Counted from the first letter of the stretch, positions 28,885 to 38,564 are shown. The stretch: DNA of 61,379 nt from Chitinophaga pinensis (GCA_943326015.2 CALPRQ020000023.1:1-61379); one strand, 5' to 3'. Notes: a model not told the origin generated them from the letters alone. Made by a program: numbers and translations.

Positions 28885-30582
28885 TCAGGCAGCCGCGTTC
28901 AAGGCCTGGCGGATCATGCCCTGGCGCATCGCCAGTTCCGGCCAGACCCAGCGCGCGAAGGCCTCGCCGCCCTGACCGGGTGCGCTGGCGGCATCCAGTC
29001 GGGCCCAGGCCCAGGCCATCAGCGTCAGCGTGACGGTGCGCAGGAAGTCGCCCGCGACCGGATACAGCGGTCCGGCCACGCCCGGGCCGCCCGCCTGCAG
29101 CAGCCGGACCAGATCGCGCAACTGCTCCAGACCCGAGCGCGCCCGCGCGGCGGCCGTCGAGTCCAGTTGCGCCAGATCCTGTTCCAGCCCGGCCAGCATG
29201 CCGAGCAGACCGGCACCCTGGTCGGCCAGCACCTTGCGAAACAGCAGGTCCTGGGCCTGGATCTCGTTGGTGCCTTCGTAGATCATCGCCACGCGCGAGT
29301 CGCGCACGATCTGCTCGATGCCCCATTCGCGCACATAGCCATGGCCGCCGAAGACCTGCAGGCAGTCGCTGCCGCCGTGGAAGGCCTGGTCGGTCCAGCT
29401 CGCCTTGAGCAGCGGGGTCACCAGGGCGCACCACTGATTGGCCTGCTGGCGTTGCGCCGCATCGGGGTGGTGCTTGGCGACGTCGAGCTCGATCGCGGTG
29501 CGGTAGGCCAGCACGCGGCCGGCATCGACCCAGGCGCGCTGGGTGTCGAGCAGGCGCTGGATGGCCGGGTGTTCGATGATCGGATCGGCCGGCTGGCTGG
29601 GGTCTAGTCGTACCGGCGCACGCATCTGGCGGCGCTCGCGGGCGTAGCCGTCGGCCTTCTGCCAGGCGGCGTCGAGCAGGCCCACGCCCTGCAGCGCCAC
29701 ATGCAGGCGGGCGGCGTTCATCATCAGGAACATCGCGTTGAGCCCCTTGCCAGGCTCGCCGACCAGCCAGCCGCGGGCCTCGTCGAAGCGCATGACGCAG
29801 GTCGGGCTGCCGTGCAGGCCCATCTTCTCCTCGATGCGCTCGCAGACCACGGCGCTGCGCGTACCGTCTTCGTAGAATTTCGGCACCAGGAACAGCGACA
29901 GGCCCTTGGGGCCGGGCGGGCTGTCGGGCAGGCGGGCCAGCACCAGATGCACGATGTTGTCGGTCAGGTCATGTTCGCCGCCCGAGATGAAGATCTTGCT
30001 GCCGCTGATGTGGTAGCTGCCGTCGGCCTGCGGCACCGCCTTGGTGCGGGCCAGTCCGAGGTCGCTGCCGGCATGCGGCTCGGTCAGGCACATGGTGGCC
30101 AGCCATTCGCCGGTGGCGACCTTTTCCAGGTAGCGCGCCTTGAGCTCGGGGCTGGCGTGGTGCTTGATGCACTCGTAGGCGCCGTGCAGCAGGCCCGGTG
30201 CCATGGTCCAGCCCAGGTTGGCGCCGCTGAGCCACTCGTAGAGCACCATCTCCAGCACTGTCGGCAGGCCCTGGCCGCCGTCCTCGATCGCGCCCGAAAG
30301 CGCCGGCCAGCCGGCCTGCCAGAAGGCCTGGTAGGCCTCGCGGGCGCCCGGTGGCATGGTGACCTGGCCATCCTTGAAGCGGGCTCCGATCTCGTCGCCG
30401 TCACGATTGAGCGGCGCGACCACCTCGCCGACGAACTTGCCGGCTTCTTCCAGCACCTGACGCAGCAGGTCGGGGTCGGCGTTGTCGGCCAGTGCCGGCA
30501 GCTGGGCCAGGCGATCCTGCGCTTGCAGGACGTCGAACAGGATGAAGCCGATGTCGGCGGCTTGGGGGCGGTAGGCGTTCAT
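28885..30582 (-). CDS. acyl-CoA dehydrogenase (long AcdB-like form)
   Basis: A 565-residue FAD enzyme that introduces a 2,3-double bond into acyl-CoAs. The core has MCLTEPHAGSDLGLARTKA, FISGGEHDLTDNIVHLVLA, FGGHGYVREWGIEQIVRD and the YEGTNEIQAQDL region that carries the catalytic Glu in this subfamily. An extra C-terminal domain of about 110 residues makes it longer than the usual 380. Inside this operon it could reduce-equivalent feed saturated side chains (dihydro-cinnamoyl-type) into the unsaturated route. Exact substrate unknown. Confidence 0.88.
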   Translation of the reverse strand: MNAYRPQAADIGFILFDVLQAQDRLAQLPALADNADPDLLRQVLEEAGKFVGEVVAPLNRDGDEIGARFKDGQVTMPPGAREAYQAFWQAGWPALSGAIEDGGQGLPTVLEMVLYEWLSGANLGWTMAPGLLHGAYECIKHHASPELKARYLEKVATGEWLATMCLTEPHAGSDLGLARTKAVPQADGSYHISGSKIFISGGEHDLTDNIVHLVLARLPDSPPGPKGLSLFLVPKFYEDGTRSAVVCERIEEKMGLHGSPTCVMRFDEARGWLVGEPGKGLNAMFLMMNAARLHVALQGVGLLDAAWQKADGYARERRQMRAPVRLDPSQPADPIIEHPAIQRLLDTQRAWVDAGRVLAYRTAIELDVAKHHPDAAQRQQANQWCALVTPLLKASWTDQAFHGGSDCLQVFGGHGYVREWGIEQIVRDSRVAMIYEGTNEIQAQDLLFRKVLADQGAGLLGMLAGLEQDLAQLDSTAAARARSGLEQLRDLVRLLQAGGPGVAGPLYPVAGDFLRTVTLTLMAWAWARLDAASAPGQGGEAFARWVWPELAMRQGMIRQALNAAA

Positions 30583-30668
30583 GGCGGGGTCTCGGGAGGG
30601 CGCGCGGAGCAATGTGGGTGTTCAGGGCTTGGGCAGGGGTCGACGCCAGGCATCGGCCCCCGGCAGGA

Positions 30669-31655
30669 TCAGGAGTCGGCGCGGAAGCCGATTTCCTTCA
30701 CGAAGCCGCGCCACTGGTCGGCGTCGGCTTTCATCCAGGCGGCCAGCTGGTCGGGGGTGGAGGATTGCACCTCCATGCCGACTTGCGCCATGCTGTCGAC
30801 CAGGTCCTTGCTGTTGAGCGCAGGCTGCAGGTAGGCGGCGGCGCGTCGGCGTGCCTCGGGTGTCGCCTTGGCGGGCAGGAAGAAGCCATACCATTCGCGC
30901 ACGCTGATGTCGATGCCTTGTTCCTTGAAGGTCGGCACGTTGGGCGTGAAGGGCGTGCGCTGCGGGCCCGAGGTGGCCAGCAGGCGCAGCTTGCCGCTCT
31001 TGACATGCTGCAGGTAGTCGCCCACCGGCGAGCACATGGCCGAGATCTGGCCGCCGAGCAGGTCCTGGATGCCGGGCGCCGAGCCCTTGTACGGCACATG
31101 CTGCAGCTCGGCCTTCGTCAGCTTGCTGAACAGCGCCGCCGTCAGGTGCGGGATCGAGCCCGGTGCCGGCGAGCCGTAGTTGGCCTTGCCGGGATTGGCC
31201 TTGGCCCAGGCCAGGAAGTCCTTGATCGTCTTGACCGACTCGGGCACGGCCGGACCGACGCCAAAGCCATGGCTGAAGAAGCAGCCGACCGAGACCGGCG
31301 CCAGGTCGTCGAGCGTGTAGGGCAGCTTCGAGTAGGTGAACGGGTAGACCGACAGCATCGACGAGGGTGTCAGCAGCAGCGTGCTGCCGTCGGCCGGTGC
31401 AGACTTGAGCGCACTGATCGCGATCTGGCCGCCAGCGCCCGGCTTGTTCTCGATGATCACGTTGCCGGCGTAGCTGCCGCGCAGCTTGTCGGCGACGCGG
31501 CGCGACAGGGTGTCGGTGGTGCCACCCGGCGGGAAGCCGACCAGGATCTTGGCCATGTCCAGGCCGCCCTGGGCCTGGGCGGCCAGCGGCAGGCCGAAGG
31601 CCGACAGGGCGGCGGAGCCCAGCAGGGATTGGGTGAAAGCGCGTCTGGTAGTCAT
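30669..31655 (-). CDS. Bug/TctC-type periplasmic binding protein
   Basis: A 328-residue protein of the Bug family (tripartite tricarboxylate-type binding proteins), expanded in Burkholderiales. A twin-arginine-like signal (TTRRAFTQSLLGSAALSAFG) is followed by LVGFPPGGTTDTLSRRVAD, the IIENKPGAGGQIAI strand, YKGSAPGIQDLLGGQ and VPTFKEQGIDI, all standard. No TctA/TctB membrane genes are nearby. Its place inside the operon suggests it binds the substrate acid. Confidence 0.88.
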   Translation of the reverse strand: MTTRRAFTQSLLGSAALSAFGLPLAAQAQGGLDMAKILVGFPPGGTTDTLSRRVADKLRGSYAGNVIIENKPGAGGQIAISALKSAPADGSTLLLTPSSMLSVYPFTYSKLPYTLDDLAPVSVGCFFSHGFGVGPAVPESVKTIKDFLAWAKANPGKANYGSPAPGSIPHLTAALFSKLTKAELQHVPYKGSAPGIQDLLGGQISAMCSPVGDYLQHVKSGKLRLLATSGPQRTPFTPNVPTFKEQGIDISVREWYGFFLPAKATPEARRRAAAYLQPALNSKDLVDSMAQVGMEVQSSTPDQLAAWMKADADQWRGFVKEIGFRADS

Positions 31656-31701
31656 CTTGTCTCCTGTTTGTTGTCGTTGAGCAATCTTCCTGGGGGCAGA
31701 A

Positions 31702-32127
31702 TCAGCTGCACATGGCCTTGATGTCCTCTGGGATCGGGATCGCCTTGATGCGGTCCGGGTCCTCCGGCGGATGGATGACGAAGGCGCGCACCTCGGTGCC
31801 TTCGCACAGCAACTCGTCGCCGCGCTTGATCACATGCTGGTGAACCAGGACCTTGTCGCGCCACTCGATCACGCTGGTGTGGATCTGCAGCCGCTCGCCG
31901 TAGGTGGCGGGCCGGTGGAACTTGGTATGAATCTCCAGCAGCGGCAGGCCGGCAATGCCGCGTGTCTTCTTGAGCTCACGCCAGGACGGCAGGCCACATT
32001 GGCGAAAGTAGTTCAGCGACGAGGCATCCATCCACTTGGAATAGTTCGGGAAGAACACGATGCCGGCGGGATCGCAGTCGCCGAACATCACTTCGACTTC
32101 GTAAACGCTGGTCCTGGGTTCGCTCAT
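31702..32127 (-). CDS. 4-hydroxybenzoyl-CoA-type thioesterase
   Basis: A 141-residue hot-dog thioesterase closely resembling the Pseudomonas 4-hydroxybenzoyl-CoA thioesterase: FGDCDPAGIVFFPNYSKWMD with the catalytic Asp equivalent at D19, then ASSLNYFRQCGLPSWRELKK, and the ending IPEDIKAMCS. It would release an aromatic acid from its CoA ester as the last step of the pathway. It lies 15 bp from the SDR gene, in the same operon. Confidence 0.85.
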   Translation of the reverse strand: MSEPRTSVYEVEVMFGDCDPAGIVFFPNYSKWMDASSLNYFRQCGLPSWRELKKTRGIAGLPLLEIHTKFHRPATYGERLQIHTSVIEWRDKVLVHQHVIKRGDELLCEGTEVRAFVIHPPEDPDRIKAIPIPEDIKAMCS

Positions 32128-32142
32128 GTCAGCGCTTCCGGT

Positions 32143-32907
32143 TCAGCGTGGTGCCAGGCGCAGCGCGCCGTCCAGGCGGATCACCTCGCCATTGAGGTGA
32201 CCGTTGTGCACGATGTGGCAGGCCAGCTCGGCGAACTCGCTGGGCTTGCCCAGACGCGAGGGGAAGGGAATGCTCGCTGCCAGTGAAACCTGCACGGCTT
32301 CCGGCAGGGTCTTCATCAGCGGGGTGGCGAACAGACCCGGCGCGACGGTGCAGACCCGGATGCCGTATTGCGCGAGGTCGCGCGCCATCGGCAGCGTCAT
32401 GCTGACCACGCCGCCCTTGGAGGCGCTGTAGGCCTGCTGGCCGACCTGACCGTCAAACGCGGCGACCGAGGCGGTGAACATGATCACGCCACGCTCGCCA
32501 TCTTCCAGCGGCTCGGTCTTGGCGCAGGCGGCGGCGAACAGGCGCGCCACGTTGTAGCTGCCGATCAGGTTGACGTTGATCACCTTGGCGAAGTCCTCCA
32601 GCGGCGCCGGGCTGCCGTCCCTGGCGAGCACGCGCTTGGCGGTGCCGATGCCGGCGATCTGCATCAGGATGCGGGCCGGGCCGTGGGCGGCGGCGGCGGT
32701 ATCGATCGCGGCCTGCACGCTGTCGGCATTGGTCACGTCGCACAGCAGCGCGATGCCGCCGATCTCTTCGGCCACGCGGCGCGCGTTGTCGAGATTGACG
32801 TCGAGCACCGCGACCTTGGCGCCGAGGCGGGCCAGTTCGCGCGCGGTGGCCTCGCCGAGGCCGGAGCCGCCGCCGGTCACGAGTGCGGCTTGTCCTTGGA
32901 TGTTCAT
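32143..32907 (-). CDS. 3-hydroxyacyl-CoA dehydrogenase, SDR type
   Basis: A 254-residue short-chain dehydrogenase of the HSD17B10-like 3-hydroxyacyl-CoA group: cofactor loop TGGGSGLGEATA, CDVTNADSVQ, the Ser-Tyr-Lys triad in FTASVAAFDGQVGQQAYSAS followed by KGG, and GLFATPLMKTLP. In context it oxidises 3-hydroxy-3-arylpropanoyl-CoA to the 3-keto form. The ATG giving MNIQGQAALVTG is preferred over an in-frame ATG 28 codons upstream. Confidence 0.85.
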   Translation of the reverse strand: MNIQGQAALVTGGGSGLGEATARELARLGAKVAVLDVNLDNARRVAEEIGGIALLCDVTNADSVQAAIDTAAAAHGPARILMQIAGIGTAKRVLARDGSPAPLEDFAKVINVNLIGSYNVARLFAAACAKTEPLEDGERGVIMFTASVAAFDGQVGQQAYSASKGGVVSMTLPMARDLAQYGIRVCTVAPGLFATPLMKTLPEAVQVSLAASIPFPSRLGKPSEFAELACHIVHNGHLNGEVIRLDGALRLAPR

Positions 32908-32957
32908 GATGTGAGTCCTGCTGTCGGGGATGAAAGGGCTGTGAAGAGCTTGGGGTT

Positions 32958-34514
32958 TCAGTGCTGGAGGGCCTTGGCCAGACCGCCCCATGATTCGCTG
33001 AAGATACCCGAATCCATGGTCTTGAGGTCGCGGATGATGGGCTTGAAGGCCATGTGGGCCAGCACGTCGCGCTCCAGATCCACGCCCGGCGCGATCTCGG
33101 TCAGCTCCAGGCCGTCAGCCGTGAGGTGGAACACCGCGCGCTCGGTCACGAACAGCACGTTCTGCTGGCGCAGCGCGGCATCATGGCCGTTGAAGGTGAT
33201 CTGCTCGACCTGCTCGATGAACTTCGACATCTTGCCTTCCTGCTCGATCACCAGCTTGCCGTCGCCGACCTTGACCTTGAGGCCGCCGGCGGTGAAGGTG
33301 CCGCAGAACACCACCTTGGGCGTCGAGCGCGTGATGTTGATGAAGCCGCCGCAGCCGACCGGGCGGCCGTTGAACTTGCTGACGTTGACGTTGCCGTGCA
33401 GGTCGGTCTGCGCCAGGCCCAGGAAGGTGGCATCGAGTCCGCCGCCGTCGTAGAAGTCGAACTGCGCGCTCTGCTCGATCATCGACTCCGGGTTGTAGGA
33501 CAGGCCGAAGTCACCGAGCTGGGCCGGAATGCCGCCGTTGACGCCCGACTCCACGCTCAGGCTCAGCAGTTCGGCCACGCCTTCCTCGGCCGCCACCGAA
33601 GGGATGCCCGCCGGCACGCCGATGCCCAGATTGGTCTGCGCGCCCGGGTGCAGCTCCAGCGCCGCGCGGCGCGCGATCACCTTGCGCTCGTCGAGCGCCA
33701 TCGGTTCGAGCGAGCCCAGCGGCACCTTGACCTCGCCGCTGAAGGCGGGGTTGTAGCGGGTGGCGATCGACTGCATGTGGTTCTCGGCCTGTGCCACCAC
33801 CACATAGTCCACCAGGAAGCCCGGCACCTTGACCGACTTCGGATGCAGGCTGCCGGCCTTGACGACGCGCTCGACCTGGCAGATCACGATGCCACCCCAG
33901 CGCCTGGCGGCCTGGGCGATGGAGAGCTGCTCCAGCAGCACCCCTTCCTTGTCCAGCGCGATGTTGCCGTTCTCGTCGGCCACGCTGCCGCGGATGATGC
34001 CGACATCGATGCGCGGCGGCGGGTAGAACAGCCATTCCTCGCCCTCGAACTGGACCAGCTTGAGCAGGTCCTCGGTGGTGCCGGCATTCATCTTGCCGCC
34101 TTCCTGGCGCGGGTCGACGAAGGTGCCCAGGCCGACCTGGGTCAGCAGACCCGGCGAGCGGTTGGCGGTCTGGCGGGTCAGGTGCGACAGCGAGCCTTGC
34201 GGGAAGTTGTAGGCCTCCACCTCGTTGTCGGCCACCATGCGCATCATTTCCTTGCCGGTCTGGCCGAAGTGGCCCGCGACCACGCGCTTGATCAGCCCCT
34301 GGTGCGCGAAATGCTTCATGCCGGCGTCGTTGGCGTTGCCGATGGCACCACAGGCCCAGGTGCTGAGCTGGCGCGGATGACCGGTTTCCAGGAACTGGCG
34401 CTCGATGCCCTTGAGCACTTCCTCGGCCAGCCCGGCCATGGCCAGTCCGCCCAGAAAGAGGGTGGCGTTATCCTGGATCAGGGCGCCGGCTTGGTCGGCG
34501 GTGATGATTTTCAT
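32958..34514 (-). CDS. acyl-CoA:acetate/3-ketoacid CoA-transferase (YdiF-like)
   Basis: A 518-residue family-I CoA-transferase with alpha and beta parts fused. The N-terminal half has LFLGGLAMAGLAEEVLKGIE and GTFVDPRQEGGKMNAGT; the C-terminal half has LGIGVPAGIPSVAAEEGV and SLSVESGVNGGIP, in which E322 is the predicted catalytic glutamate. It could move CoA from acetyl- or product acyl-CoA onto the incoming acid, saving ATP beside the ligase. Substrate unknown. Confidence 0.85.
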   Translation of the reverse strand: MKIITADQAGALIQDNATLFLGGLAMAGLAEEVLKGIERQFLETGHPRQLSTWACGAIGNANDAGMKHFAHQGLIKRVVAGHFGQTGKEMMRMVADNEVEAYNFPQGSLSHLTRQTANRSPGLLTQVGLGTFVDPRQEGGKMNAGTTEDLLKLVQFEGEEWLFYPPPRIDVGIIRGSVADENGNIALDKEGVLLEQLSIAQAARRWGGIVICQVERVVKAGSLHPKSVKVPGFLVDYVVVAQAENHMQSIATRYNPAFSGEVKVPLGSLEPMALDERKVIARRAALELHPGAQTNLGIGVPAGIPSVAAEEGVAELLSLSVESGVNGGIPAQLGDFGLSYNPESMIEQSAQFDFYDGGGLDATFLGLAQTDLHGNVNVSKFNGRPVGCGGFINITRSTPKVVFCGTFTAGGLKVKVGDGKLVIEQEGKMSKFIEQVEQITFNGHDAALRQQNVLFVTERAVFHLTADGLELTEIAPGVDLERDVLAHMAFKPIIRDLKTMDSGIFSESWGGLAKALQH

Positions 34515-34550
34515 GTCTCGTTTTCCTGTGCGGGTGACTGGTGCTGCGCC

Positions 34551-35801
34551 TTATGCGGTCGCATCCGGGTTCTCGATCAGCAGCGCAATGCCCTGGCCGC
34601 CGCCGATGCAGGCGCTGGAAATGCCGTAGCGCAGGCCCGAGCGCTTGAGTTCGCGTGCCAGCGTGATGGTCAGGCGTACGCCGGTGCAGGCCAGCGGATG
34701 GCCCAGGGCGATGGCGCCACCGTTGACGTTGAGCCGGCTCAGGTCCATGCCCAGCTCGCGGCCCACGGCCAGGGTTTGCGCGCCCTGGGCTTCGTTGATC
34801 TCGAAGCGGCCGATGTCGTCCAGTTGCAGGCCGCTGCGCTCCAGCAGCAGGCGGATGGCCGCTGCCGGGCCGATGCCCATGATCTCGGGCGGTACGCCCA
34901 CGGCGGCCGCGGCGACCACGCGTGCCAGCGGCTGCTTGCCGTTGGCCTTGGCGTAGCGGCCCGAGGTGACGATGCAGGCGGCCGCTGCGTCCACCAGCGC
35001 CGAGCTGTTGCCACCGGTCTGCACGCCGCCCTCGTAGACCGGACGCAGCTTGGCCAGCACCTCGACCGGCGACAGGCGCGGGTGGGTGTCGGTCGCCACT
35101 TCGGTGAGCTTGCCCTGCAGCTTGATGCCACGCGTCTGGTAGCCCTCGAGCTCGAATTTCTCGCTGATGACGGGCACGATCTCGCCGGCCAGGAAGCCGC
35201 TTTCCTGTGCCGCCACTGCCTTGGCAAACGATTCGGCGGCGAACTGGTCCACTTCTTCGCGCGTGATGCCGTATTGCTTGGCCAGGTTCTCGGCGGTCTG
35301 GATCATGTTGATGCCGGCGGCCGGATCCTTCAGCGCCTCCCACATGTAGTCCTTGAAGCCGACCGGGGCGCCGAGCTTGAAGCCGGTGCGGTGGTCGAAG
35401 GCGGCAATCGGGTTACGCGTCATGCTTTCGGTGCCCACCACCAGCGCGGTGTCGCAGGCGCCGGCCTCGATCTGCTCGCCGGCCTGGCGGAACAGCTCGA
35501 AGCCGGTGCCGCAGATGCGCTGCGCCATGACGGCGGGCACCTGCTGCGGCACGCCGGCGTACAGGCCGATGTGGCGCGGCAGGAAGAACTGGTCGAAGTC
35601 GCCCGGGGCCATGTTGCCGGTGATGACCGACTCGATGTCGGCGCCGCTCATGCCGTTGCGCTTGAGCGCTTCACGCGCGGCCTTGATGCCGAGGTCGGTC
35701 GGCGAGATGTGGCCGAGCGCGCCGCAGTAGTCCACCATCGGGGTGCGAACGCCGTCGAGCATCCAGACGTCGTTGAAGGCGTTGAAGAATCCTTGTGCCA
35801 T
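34551..35801 (-). CDS. thiolase (acetyl-CoA C-acyltransferase)
   Basis: A 416-residue thiolase. The nucleophile is C97 in AQRICGTGFE, the C-terminal catalytic region has NGGAIALGHPLACTGVR and SSACIGGGQGIALL. CGTGFELFRQAG replaces the commoner CGSGMQA, so this is a divergent thiolase subgroup. In context it would cleave 3-keto-3-arylpropanoyl-CoA to aroyl-CoA and acetyl-CoA. It is 25 bp from the ligase gene. Confidence 0.9.
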   Translation of the reverse strand: MAQGFFNAFNDVWMLDGVRTPMVDYCGALGHISPTDLGIKAAREALKRNGMSGADIESVITGNMAPGDFDQFFLPRHIGLYAGVPQQVPAVMAQRICGTGFELFRQAGEQIEAGACDTALVVGTESMTRNPIAAFDHRTGFKLGAPVGFKDYMWEALKDPAAGINMIQTAENLAKQYGITREEVDQFAAESFAKAVAAQESGFLAGEIVPVISEKFELEGYQTRGIKLQGKLTEVATDTHPRLSPVEVLAKLRPVYEGGVQTGGNSSALVDAAAACIVTSGRYAKANGKQPLARVVAAAAVGVPPEIMGIGPAAAIRLLLERSGLQLDDIGRFEINEAQGAQTLAVGRELGMDLSRLNVNGGAIALGHPLACTGVRLTITLARELKRSGLRYGISSACIGGGQGIALLIENPDATA

Positions 35802-35826
35802 GTGAGTGTTCCTTGCTGGGCCGGGT

Positions 35827-37692
35827 TCAGGCCTGGGGTTTGATGATGTAGTGCAGCGCGTCGGCGTGCAGCTTGGTGACGGTGTTGGCGCGCTGAGTCA
35901 GCACGGCGCGCTGGTTGATCGAGCCCTTGTCGGTGATCTCGCCGCGGTCCAGCGTCGGCGGGTCGGCCAGCAGGCACAGACGCGCGATGCGGTTGGCGCT
36001 GCCGGTGGCGGTCTTGGCCAGTTCGTCGACGATCTGCTGGAACTTCGCCAGCACCGGCGCGCTGTCGACCACCTCGTGCATCGAGGTGTCGGCCGGTAGT
36101 CCGGACAGCGCGCGCACGGCCTGGGTCGGGAACACCATGGCGCCGACCTCCTTCAGGTTCAGGCCCGTGATCACCACGTCCTGGATATAGGGCGCGCCGG
36201 CGGCGATGATCTTGCTGCGCAGCGGCCCGACGCTGACGAAGGTGCCGGTGGAGAGCTTGAAGTCCTCGGCGATGCGGCCGTCGAACTTCAGGCCCAGGTG
36301 GATGTCGGTCTCGTCGATCCACTTGACCGCGTCGCCGGACTTGAAATAGCCTTCCTCGTCGAAGGCCTCGGCGGTCTCGACCGGTGCCCGCCAGTAGCCC
36401 GGCGTGATGTTGGGGCCGCGGTAGCGGATCTCGGTCTTGCCCTGCATGTCCACCAGCTTGACCTGCATGCCCGGGGTCGGCACGCCGAGGTCGCCGGCCG
36501 AGACGTCGGGGGAGGTGACGTAGAGGCCGAAGGGGCCGGATTCGGTCATCCCCAAGCCGGTGCTCATGACGATGCGTTCGCCGATTTCGAGCTCCTCGCT
36601 CTCGTACAGGCTGTCCCAGACCGGCTGCGCCAGCGAGGCGGCGGCGTAGAAGAACATCTTGACGCGCGACAGCAGGGTCTTGCGCAGCAGTGGGTCGGTC
36701 TTCATCGCGGCGGCGATGGTCTCGAAGCCGGTCGGCACGTTGAAGTAGACGGTCGGCGCGATTTCGCGCAGGTTGCGCAGCGTTTCAGCCACCAGCGCCG
36801 GGGTCGGCTTGCCGTCGTCGATATAGAGCGTGCCGCCGTTGTACAGCACCATGCCGACGTTGTGGTTGCCGCCGAAAGTGTGGTTCCAGGGCAGCCAGTC
36901 CACCAGCACCAGCGGCTCCTGCGTCAGCACCGGCATCGACTGGCACATCTGCTGCTGGTTGGCGCACCACATGCGCTGGGTGTTGATGACCGCCTTGGGC
37001 AGCTTGGTCGAGCCGCTGGTGAACATGAACTTGACGATGCTGTCCGGTCCGGTCGCAGCCATCGCGGCATCGACCGCCGGCGTCTCGGGCGTGGCGCAGA
37101 GCGCATCGAACGAGCTGCTGTTGAGCCCGGGCAGCTCGCCCTCGACCAGCACCACTTCCATCTCGGGGCTGGCGACTGCCTGCAGCGCCTTGCCGTAGCG
37201 CGCGGCATCGCTGGCAAACAGCAGGCCTGGCGTGACGGTGTTGATCACATGGCGCAGCTTGTCGTAATCCTGGCTGATCAGCGAGTAGGCGGTCGAAGTC
37301 TGCACATAGGGCACGCCGGCCAGCATGCAGCCCATCGACAGCAGCGCATGTTCGAGGCTGTTCTCGGACAGGATCACGACCGGCCGCTCCACGCTCAGGC
37401 TGCGCGCGATCAGGCCCTGTGCGATCCGGCGTGCGGTCTGCCAGGCCTCGCCATAGCTCAGGTGTTTCCAGTCACCCAGGCTGCCGTCGGGCAGCTTGAC
37501 GCGGCGCGCCATGAAGGTACGTGCCGGTGCGGTCTCGGCCCAGTGCTTGAGCCGGTTGGTCATGCGCTCGGGGTAGGGCAGCAGCGGCTGGTCCGCCTGC
37601 AGATAATGCGTGCCTGGCGCGCCGTCGCGCAGCTTGACCCGGGTCACGCCGAAGATCAGCGGGCGGTACTTGGGGGACTGGTCGAAACTCAT
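35827..37692 (-). CDS. feruloyl-CoA synthase-type acid-CoA ligase
   Basis: A 621-residue AMP-forming ligase that fits feruloyl-CoA synthases: start YRPLIFGVTRVKLRDG, SVERPVVILSENSLEHALL, GVPYVQTSTAYSLISQDYDK, the ATP loop FTSGSTKLPKAVINTQ, DWLPWNHTFGGNHN, STGLGMTESGP, and the A10-type Lys in GEITDKGSINQRAVL. It would activate a hydroxycinnamic or similar acid with ATP and CoA. The exact acid cannot be read from the sequence. Confidence 0.87.
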   Translation of the reverse strand: MSFDQSPKYRPLIFGVTRVKLRDGAPGTHYLQADQPLLPYPERMTNRLKHWAETAPARTFMARRVKLPDGSLGDWKHLSYGEAWQTARRIAQGLIARSLSVERPVVILSENSLEHALLSMGCMLAGVPYVQTSTAYSLISQDYDKLRHVINTVTPGLLFASDAARYGKALQAVASPEMEVVLVEGELPGLNSSSFDALCATPETPAVDAAMAATGPDSIVKFMFTSGSTKLPKAVINTQRMWCANQQQMCQSMPVLTQEPLVLVDWLPWNHTFGGNHNVGMVLYNGGTLYIDDGKPTPALVAETLRNLREIAPTVYFNVPTGFETIAAAMKTDPLLRKTLLSRVKMFFYAAASLAQPVWDSLYESEELEIGERIVMSTGLGMTESGPFGLYVTSPDVSAGDLGVPTPGMQVKLVDMQGKTEIRYRGPNITPGYWRAPVETAEAFDEEGYFKSGDAVKWIDETDIHLGLKFDGRIAEDFKLSTGTFVSVGPLRSKIIAAGAPYIQDVVITGLNLKEVGAMVFPTQAVRALSGLPADTSMHEVVDSAPVLAKFQQIVDELAKTATGSANRIARLCLLADPPTLDRGEITDKGSINQRAVLTQRANTVTKLHADALHYIIKPQA

Positions 37693-37735
37693 TTTTATCT
37701 CCTCTGCTGGTGGTCCGTCGGTATGTCCGGACCGA

Positions 37736-38530
37736 TCAGGCTTTCTGCACCTTGGCCGCCTTGCCTTCGAGGAAGGCGCGCACGCGGGCCTTGGCTTCGG
37801 GCGCCGATTGCGCGATCGATGACATCAGCGCCTCGGTGAACAGGCCGTGGTCGGCCGGCTGCTCGGCGATGCGCGGCAGCGCTTGCGTCAACGCGAAGTT
37901 GGTCAGCGGGGCGTTGGTCGCGATCCGCTTGGCCAGCTCGAGCGCCTTGTCGAAGGCGCTGCCGGTCGGCACCAGGTACTGCGCCAGGCCGACGCGCTCG
38001 CCGTCGACCGCGTTGTAGACGCGACCGGTCAGCATCATGTCGGTCATGCGGGCGACGCCGATCAGCTTGGGGACGCGCACCGAGCCGCCACCGCCGACGA
38101 AGATGCCGCGCGTGCCCTCGGGCAGCGCGAAGAAGGTGGATTCGTCGGCCACCCGGATATGGCAGGCGCTGGCCAGTTCCAGGCCGCCGCCGACGACGGC
38201 GCCGTGCAGCGCTGCCACCACCGGCACCGGCCCCTTCTCGACGCATTCGAGCGCGCTGTGCCACAGGCGCGAGTGGTGCACGCCTTCACCGGCGTCGCGC
38301 TCCTGCAGCTCGGACAGGTCCAGCCCGGCACAGAAATGCTCGCCCTCGCCATGGATGACGGCTGCGCGCGCTTCCTTGGGCAGGTTCTGGAAGATGTCGC
38401 GCAGGGCCAGGATCAGGCCGTCGTTGAGCGCGTTGCGCTTGGCCGGGCGGCACAGGCGGATCACCGCGACGCTGTCGCGCATTTCCAGTTGCACGGCGTC
38501 CTGGGCTGAGGGGGTGGACAGGTGGCTCAT
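37736..38530 (-). CDS. enoyl-CoA hydratase/crotonase-family enzyme
   Basis: A 264-residue crotonase-fold protein and first gene of the nine-gene operon. The CoA-binding and oxyanion loops are seen in HGEGEHFCAGLDLSEL and LHGAVVGGGLELASACHIRV, with ALPEGTRGIFVGGGGSVRVP after. It would hydrate the cinnamoyl-type CoA double bond. A vanillin-forming hydratase-lyase (Ech) is the alternative, but no aldehyde dehydrogenase is present while a dehydrogenase and thiolase are. Confidence 0.87.
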   Translation of the reverse strand: MSHLSTPSAQDAVQLEMRDSVAVIRLCRPAKRNALNDGLILALRDIFQNLPKEARAAVIHGEGEHFCAGLDLSELQERDAGEGVHHSRLWHSALECVEKGPVPVVAALHGAVVGGGLELASACHIRVADESTFFALPEGTRGIFVGGGGSVRVPKLIGVARMTDMMLTGRVYNAVDGERVGLAQYLVPTGSAFDKALELAKRIATNAPLTNFALTQALPRIAEQPADHGLFTEALMSSIAQSAPEAKARVRAFLEGKAAKVQKA

Positions 38531-38564
38531 GATCGATTCGGCTTGGGGTGGAAGGAAAGGTTAC

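Noticed and set aside
35827..38530. Vanillin-forming Fcs/Ech pathway
   Set aside because: No vanillin dehydrogenase is present, while the dehydrogenase, thiolase and thioesterase of the beta-oxidative route are.
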